DNA of 10,354 nucleotides, taken from the NCBI GenBank assembly GCA_017430675.1, contig JAFRMM010000120.1, positions 1 through 10,354 of the forward strand, written 5' to 3'. A program made the translations under genes and the position numbers. How positions within the stretch are numbered: position 1 is the stretch's first letter; each line of letters opens with the position of its first letter. The notes beneath the pieces are model-generated. The model made no database searches, was not told the DNA's origin, and saw only the letters and a list, made by a program, of their open reading frames with translations. The stretch comes from Prevotella sp. Its GTDB lineage: Bacteria; Bacteroidota; Bacteroidia; Bacteroidales; Bacteroidaceae. Positions 6,752 through 10,354 of the stretch are shown one piece after another.

Positions 6752-6921
6752 TTCATCATTCTCAAGGATGATTCCGCAATCTTTACTGCCATCGAGCAAA
6801 GAATCACATAGAGTCCCAGCATGTGTCTCTCCTCATTCTTCTGGAGAAAGAGAATCACGCCTATCACGGCACCGATCATGAAGATGATGTTCAGCCAGTT
6901 ACGTATCTGATCCTTGCTCAT
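6748..6921 (-). CDS. 57-residue two-helix membrane protein, function unknown
   Basis: A short frame between the DUF4468 gene and the porin gene, with ATG at 6919-6921 and TGA at 6748-6750. Both ends overlap the neighbours by four bases as ATGA, which is the strongest evidence that it is real. The protein starts MSKDQIRNWLNIIFMIGAVI; helix one spans about residues 9-26, a charged turn QKNEER follows, helix two spans about 33-47, and the C-terminus is basic (SSLRMMK). There is no signal peptide, so it should sit in the inner membrane. It may link the secreted DUF4468 protein and the porin physically or in assembly, but this is inference. I do not recognise a named family. Confidence 0.8.
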   Translation of the reverse strand: MSKDQIRNWLNIIFMIGAVIGVILFLQKNEERHMLGLYVILCSMAVKIAESSLRMMK

Positions 6922-7544
6922 TTCCTTTCGTTAAGCAGTGTATTGAACTTGTTGAAGATAAAGTCTTTACGGTCGATGGTCTTCCTGCGGAACTTGCCCG
7001 AGATAGGATAGAGTTTTGTGTGCTTCTTGTTGACACAATATTTGTCCGTGATCCACTCCTCTGCCAAGTAGTGGGTGGGCTTGCGCTCCAGGTCGTAGTC
7101 GTAGGTGATGCGGGTCAATTTCACGTTGGCCTTCTCATCGGCACAGGCGATGAGCAACTGGAAGTTGAATTGCGTCCTGTCAAGGGAGAGCAGATGGCTC
7201 TTGAAGACCAGCCATTCGTGGAAGACGGCTCCCAACTCATGGTTCACGGAGTCCTTGATGGCCAAGACACTGTTTTCGATCTGGTTGGGCTCCGCGATCA
7301 TCTTGTTCAGTTGCATCAGCAGGATGTCATAGACTTGCTGTGCGGATTTTCCGGGTGCTTCAATAGTTGTCTCCCAACACACCTTCCCATCCACGACAGG
7401 TACGGCATCGGGCAGCAGATACTTGGCATCGGGATTTTCCTTCTCGACAGGGTTCACTTCTATCCGTTCCCAGGTGTTATCCTGAGCCGTTGCCACCATC
7501 GGCAGTAGTGTCAGGGCGGCTATCAATAGTCTCTTCATAAACAT
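6918..7544 (-). CDS. Secreted DUF4468-domain protein
   Basis: A 208-residue protein with a signal peptide (KRLLIAALTLLPMVATA, cleavage before QDNTW at residue 21), so it is periplasmic or surface-associated; there is no lipobox cysteine. The segment AVPVVDGKVCWETTI (47-61), the helical SAQQVYDILLMQL and the C-terminal part (EEWITDKYC, LYPISGKFRRKTIDRK at 163-194) match what I recall of DUF4468, a Bacteroidota family predicted to have a TBP-like fold. No enzymatic residues are evident and the function of the family is unknown. It is the first gene of a unit with the 57-residue membrane protein and the porin, all overlapping by ATGA. Start is ATG 7544; ATG 7538, two codons later, would give a more standard leader (MKRLL) and is equally possible. 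Confidence 0.85.
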   Translation of the reverse strand: MFMKRLLIAALTLLPMVATAQDNTWERIEVNPVEKENPDAKYLLPDAVPVVDGKVCWETTIEAPGKSAQQVYDILLMQLNKMIAEPNQIENSVLAIKDSVNHELGAVFHEWLVFKSHLLSLDRTQFNFQLLIACADEKANVKLTRITYDYDLERKPTHYLAEEWITDKYCVNKKHTKLYPISGKFRRKTIDRKDFIFNKFNTLLNERK

Positions 7545-7563
7545 TTCTTCTGTTATTTCTGCG

Positions 7564-7571
7564 CAAAATTA
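7564..7571 (-). promoter_or_regulatory. Promoter -7 element for the DUF4468-porin unit
   Basis: On the minus strand this is TAATTTTG followed by C, matching TAnnTTTG. It is 19 bases before ATG 7544. No clear -33 TTTG is present at the usual distance. Confidence 0.6.
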
Positions 7572-7593
7572 CTAAGAATAATCAATAATCAGG

Positions 7594-7621
7594 CACGGAT
7601 TACATGGATTAACACGGATTT
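7594..7621. repeat. Short CACGGATT-type tandem repeat
   Basis: Three near-identical 9-base units, CACGGATTA, CATGGATTA and (after one extra A) CACGGATTT, lie between the end of uvrB and the promoter of the DUF4468 unit. Role unknown. It may act as a spacer or protein site, or be a remnant of a dispersed genomic repeat. No strong uvrB terminator hairpin is visible in this 110-base gap. Confidence 0.6.
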
Positions 7622-7654
7622 TGTTATTTTTTCACTTTTACTCACCTCTCATCT

Positions 7655-9682
7655 CTATTTCATCTCCAGTTCTTTCTGGAGCCTGATAATCTCGTCGCGG
7701 TACTGAGCCGCCTGCAGGAAGTCGAGGGCCTTGGCAGCCTCCTTCATCAGACGGGTGGTCTCGGCGATGCTCTTCTCCAGTTGCGGTCTGGTCATCCGTT
7801 CCAGGATCGGGTCGGCGGCAAGGGCTGCCCCAGTGTCAGGCACCAGCATGGCGCGCCGCAGTTCCTTCACGTCCGGACGGTCGTCTCTCTGCAGGGCACC
7901 TGTACTGATGTTCTTCACGATCTGTTTGGGTGTGATGTGATGATCCTCGTTGTAACGGATCTGCTTCTCCCGTCGCCGACGCGTCTCATCAATGGTCAAC
8001 TGCATGGATTCCGTGATGGTGTCGGCATACATGATGACCTTGCCGTTGATGTTACGTGCCGCACGGCCAGCCGTCTGCGTCAGACTGCGATGGTTGCGCA
8101 GGAAACCCTCCTTGTCGGCATCGAGGATGGCCACCAGCGACACCTCAGGCAAGTCCAGTCCCTCGCGCAACAGGTTGACGCCCACCAGCACGTCATAGAC
8201 GCCTTGCCGCAGGTCGTTGAGGATCTGCACGCGGTCGAGGGTCTTCACCTCACTGTGGATGTAACTGGTGCTGACACCGTGGTTTAGCAGGTACTCCGCC
8301 AGTTCCTCGGCCATGCGCTTCGTCAGGGTGGTCACGAGCACGCGCTCCCCCCGATGGCTGCGCGTCTGTATCTCGTCCATCAGGTCATCGATCTGGTTCT
8401 CGCTGGGACGTACCTCTATCTCGGGATCCAACAGTCCCGTGGGACGGATCACCTGTTCCACGACGATACCCTCGGCCTCCGCCAGTTCGAAGTCGGCGGG
8501 GGTGGCACTGACGTAGATCACCTGGTTCACCTCCTCCTGGAACTCCTCGAAGCGCAGCGGACGGTTGTCGAAGGCGGCGGGCAGACGGAACCCGTACTCC
8601 ACGAGGTTGCTCTTCCTGCTGCGGTCGCCGCCATACATCGCGCTGATTTGCGGCACGGACACATGGCTCTCGTCGATGAAGAGCAGATAGTCCTTGGGGA
8701 AGAAGTCGAGCAGACAGTACGGTCTCTCTCCCGCTTTGCGGCCGTCGAAGTAGCGACTGTAGTTCTCGATGCCCGAACAGTGGCCCAGTTCCTTGATCAT
8801 CTCCATGTCGTACTCCACGCGCTCCTTGATGCGCTGGGCCTTGATGGGGTCGCCCATCTCCTCGAAGAAGGCGATCTGTTTGACGAGGTCGTCCTGGATG
8901 TCATGGATGGCGATGTTCGTCTGCTCCTGCGAGGTCATGAAGAGGTTGGCGGGGTAGAGTTTATACTCCTCGAAGCGGTCCAGACGGTCGAAGGTCACGG
9001 CATCCACCTCTTCGATGGCATCTATCTCGTCGTCCCAGAACGTGATGCGCAGCACTACCTCACTGTAGGCCATCGCCACATCCACCGTGTCGCCCTTCAC
9101 GCGGAAATTACCACGCTGCAGGTCGAGGTCGTTCCTGATATAGAGCGACTGCACCAATTTCCTTAACAGGGCATTACGGTCCAACTTCTGTCCGACGTGC
9201 AGTTCGATGACATTCTCCTGCAATGCCACAGGACTGCCCATGCCGTATATACATGAAACAGAAGATACAACGACAACGTCGTTTCTTCCTGATAATAAGT
9301 TTGATACGGCAGACAGTCTCAGACGGTCTATCTCGTCGTTGATGGCCAAGTCTTTCTCAATGTAGGTGTCAGTGGATGGCAGATAGGCCTCTGGCTGGTA
9401 GTAGTCATAATAACTGACATAATACTCTACGGCATTCTGCGGAAAGAACTCCTTCATCTCCGCATACAACTGGTGGGCCAGTGTCTTGTTATGGCTGAGG
9501 ATGAGGGTTGGGCGGTTGTGGTTGGCGATGACGTTGGCCATCGTGAATGTCTTGCCGGAGCCAGTTACGCCCAGCAGTACCTGTGCCTTGTCGCCTCGCT
9601 CCAGGCCCTCCGTGAGTTCCCGGATAGCCTCGGGCTGGTCACCTGTCGGCTGGTAGTCTGATGTCAGTATATATTTGCCCAT
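7655..9682 (-). CDS. uvrB: Excinuclease ABC subunit B (UvrB)
   Basis: UvrB is the damage-verifying helicase-like subunit of nucleotide excision repair, loaded by UvrA and then recruiting UvrC. The protein is 675 residues, normal for the family. In order: Walker A GVTGSGKT at 38-45; beta-hairpin YYDYYQPEAYLPSTDTYIEK at about 91-110; Walker B DESH at 337-340; SATP at 392-395; helicase motif V VGVNLLREGLDLPE at about 500-513; motif VI QTAGRAAR at 536-543; and a C-terminal UVR motif (about 635-675) that contacts UvrC. The frame stays open to an ATG at 9709, but that lies upstream of the TATCTTTG promoter; ATG 9680-9682 (MGKYILTSDYQPTGDQPEAI) fits the family N-terminus. The predicted start of transcription is only a few bases before this ATG. 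uvrA and uvrC are not nearby. It diverges from bamD. Confidence 0.98.
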   Translation of the reverse strand: MGKYILTSDYQPTGDQPEAIRELTEGLERGDKAQVLLGVTGSGKTFTMANVIANHNRPTLILSHNKTLAHQLYAEMKEFFPQNAVEYYVSYYDYYQPEAYLPSTDTYIEKDLAINDEIDRLRLSAVSNLLSGRNDVVVVSSVSCIYGMGSPVALQENVIELHVGQKLDRNALLRKLVQSLYIRNDLDLQRGNFRVKGDTVDVAMAYSEVVLRITFWDDEIDAIEEVDAVTFDRLDRFEEYKLYPANLFMTSQEQTNIAIHDIQDDLVKQIAFFEEMGDPIKAQRIKERVEYDMEMIKELGHCSGIENYSRYFDGRKAGERPYCLLDFFPKDYLLFIDESHVSVPQISAMYGGDRSRKSNLVEYGFRLPAAFDNRPLRFEEFQEEVNQVIYVSATPADFELAEAEGIVVEQVIRPTGLLDPEIEVRPSENQIDDLMDEIQTRSHRGERVLVTTLTKRMAEELAEYLLNHGVSTSYIHSEVKTLDRVQILNDLRQGVYDVLVGVNLLREGLDLPEVSLVAILDADKEGFLRNHRSLTQTAGRAARNINGKVIMYADTITESMQLTIDETRRRREKQIRYNEDHHITPKQIVKNISTGALQRDDRPDVKELRRAMLVPDTGAALAADPILERMTRPQLEKSIAETTRLMKEAAKALDFLQAAQYRDEIIRLQKELEMK

Positions 9683-9688
9683 AGGGTG

Positions 9689-9696
9689 CAAAGATA
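9689..9696 (-). promoter_or_regulatory. uvrB promoter -7 element
   Basis: On the minus strand this is TATCTTTG followed by CACCCT and then the ATG. It matches TAnnTTTG exactly and ends six bases before the start codon, so the mRNA would have almost no leader. No standard -33 box is seen. Confidence 0.65.
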
Positions 9697-9706
9697 ATAA
9701 ATATTT

Positions 9707-9730
9707 CATAATTCATCGTGCATAATTCAT
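9707..9730. repeat. Direct repeat CATAATTCAT in the uvrB/bamD gap
   Basis: CATAATTCAT occurs at 9707-9716 and again at 9721-9730, separated by CGTG. It lies between the two divergent promoters and could be a protein-binding site or simply AT-rich spacer. Confidence 0.5.
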
Positions 9731-9748
9731 AATTTTCTTCAAAAAACC

Positions 9749-9779
9749 TTTGTTATTTGTGCGAAAATGTCTAATTTTG
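9749..9779 (+). promoter_or_regulatory. bamD promoter (-33 and -7 boxes)
   Basis: TTTG at 9749-9752, a 19-base spacer and TAATTTTG at 9772-9779 match the Bacteroidota consensus. The ATG begins at 9789, only nine bases after the -7 box, so the predicted leader is about two to five bases. Confidence 0.8.
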
Positions 9780-9788
9780 CACCCCGAA

Positions 9789-10354
9789 ATGAAGAAGACT
9801 CTCATAATACTCTCTTGCATGATGATCCTGATGGGCAGTTGCTCGTCGGAGTTCAACATGGTCTATAAGTATGGTGACATGGAAGCCAAGTACGAGGCAG
9901 CCAAGGAATTCTTCGCCCGCGGAAAGTTCCAGCAGTCCATGACGCTGCTGGAGGAACTGGTGACCATCAAGAAGGGGTCTGATGAGGCGCAGGAGTGCCT
10001 TTACATGCTGGCAATGGCACAGTATTGCAACCGGGACTATGATGCTGCTTCCGAGACGTTCAAGAAGTATGGCTCCAGTTATCCCCGTGGTGTCTATGCC
10101 GAGCCCGCCGCCTTCTATGTTGGCGAGTCGTACTACCAGAGTTCACCGGAGCCCCGTCTCGACCAGTCGCCCACCAACGGTGCCATCACAGCCTATCAGC
10201 AGTTCATGGATCTCTTCCCCGACTCAAAACTGCGACCCCGTGCCCAGGAGCGTCTTTATGAACTTTATGACAAACTGGTGCAGAAGGAGTATCTCTCCGC
10301 AGAACTCTATTACAATCTGGGCGGCTACTTTGGCAATATCAACTCTAATGATGA
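9789..10354 (+). CDS. bamD: Outer-membrane assembly lipoprotein BamD (3' end cut off)
   Basis: The first 188 codons are present and the gene continues past the right edge. BamD is the essential lipoprotein of the BAM complex that helps BamA insert beta-barrel proteins into the outer membrane. The N-terminus is a lipoprotein signal (MKKTLIILSCMMILMGSCSS) with Cys18 as the probable lipidated residue. Helical TPR-like repeats follow: YEAAKEFFARGKFQQSMTLL, ECLYMLAMAQYCNRDYDAAS, YAEPAAFYVGESYYQSSPEP and AITAYQQFMDLFPDSKLRPR match the BamD/YfiO pattern, including a PxSP-like segment and the YQxFxxxFPxS signature. The ATG is the first after a strong promoter and starts the signal peptide directly. 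It diverges from uvrB. Identification is confident despite truncation. Confidence 0.9.
   Translation, partial: MKKTLIILSCMMILMGSCSSEFNMVYKYGDMEAKYEAAKEFFARGKFQQSMTLLEELVTIKKGSDEAQECLYMLAMAQYCNRDYDAASETFKKYGSSYPRGVYAEPAAFYVGESYYQSSPEPRLDQSPTNGAITAYQQFMDLFPDSKLRPRAQERLYELYDKLVQKEYLSAELYYNLGGYFGNINSND

Noticed and set aside
6752..6799. Upstream start for the porin gene (16 extra codons)
   Set aside because: The extra residues precede a complete signal peptide and would overlap the 57-residue gene much further; the inner ATG gives an ATGA junction like the other one in the unit.
6173..6811. A 212-codon plus-strand frame opposite the porin start and the small gene
   Set aside because: It is antisense to an ATGA-linked operon with signal peptides and has no start context or domain of its own.
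7545..7654. A terminator or small gene in the gap downstream of uvrB
   Set aside because: No stable GC-rich hairpin with a following T run on the minus strand and no credible short frame was found; only the short repeat and the promoter element are visible.
8354..9166. A 270-codon open frame on the plus strand opposite uvrB
   Set aside because: It lies fully antisense to a gene with complete UvrB motifs, has no recognisable domain and shows the Val/His/Leu-rich composition typical of reverse-strand shadow frames.
9683..9709. Upstream ATG for uvrB (nine extra codons)
   Set aside because: It lies upstream of the TATCTTTG box, and family N-termini start near the inner ATG.

Overview
The window looks like chromosome of a Bacteroidales bacterium, most likely a Prevotella-type genome. 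Three things point there: putative porin and DUF4468 families typical of the phylum, no Shine-Dalgarno sequences, and promoters that all carry the Bacteroidota -7 box TAnnTTTG. Base composition is moderate (roughly half G+C in genes, AT-rich between them). I see no transposase, integrase, tRNA, rRNA or CRISPR array, so this reads as core chromosome with dense, tightly packed genes. No gap exceeds 300 bases.

Layout, left to right. Positions 1-151 (minus) hold the start of a type I L-asparaginase gene. It diverges from a plus-strand unit, 248-2702: uxaC (uronate isomerase), an RluA-family pseudouridine synthase and an unlisted 50-residue membrane protein. These three genes are joined by successive 1-base TAATG stop/start overlaps. 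The unit collides tail to tail, with an 8-base overlap, with a minus-strand HD-domain hydrolase (2695-3354). That gene diverges from menA (3441-4355, menaquinone synthesis) through two interlocked promoters. menA converges on a minus-strand unit (4412-7544, transcribed right to left): a secreted DUF4468 protein, a 57-residue two-helix membrane protein and a large putative outer-membrane porin, joined by two ATGA overlaps. The gap between menA and the porin gene is filled by a 10-bp tandem repeat, CCTAGGCATT, that also supplies both stop codons. uvrB (7655-9682, minus) then diverges from bamD (9789 onward, plus, cut by the window end).

Functionally the window mixes housekeeping (UvrB, BamD, MenA, RluA), carbon and nitrogen catabolism (UxaC, asparaginase) and one unit that looks like a dedicated envelope module (DUF4468, small membrane protein, porin). 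The most interesting signals are the two small membrane proteins, the porin module, the CCTAGG repeat array, the interlocked HD/menA promoters with an adjacent 14-bp perfect palindrome, and near-leaderless starts for uvrB and bamD. All seven inferred transcription units have an exact TAnnTTTGC element upstream of their first gene.
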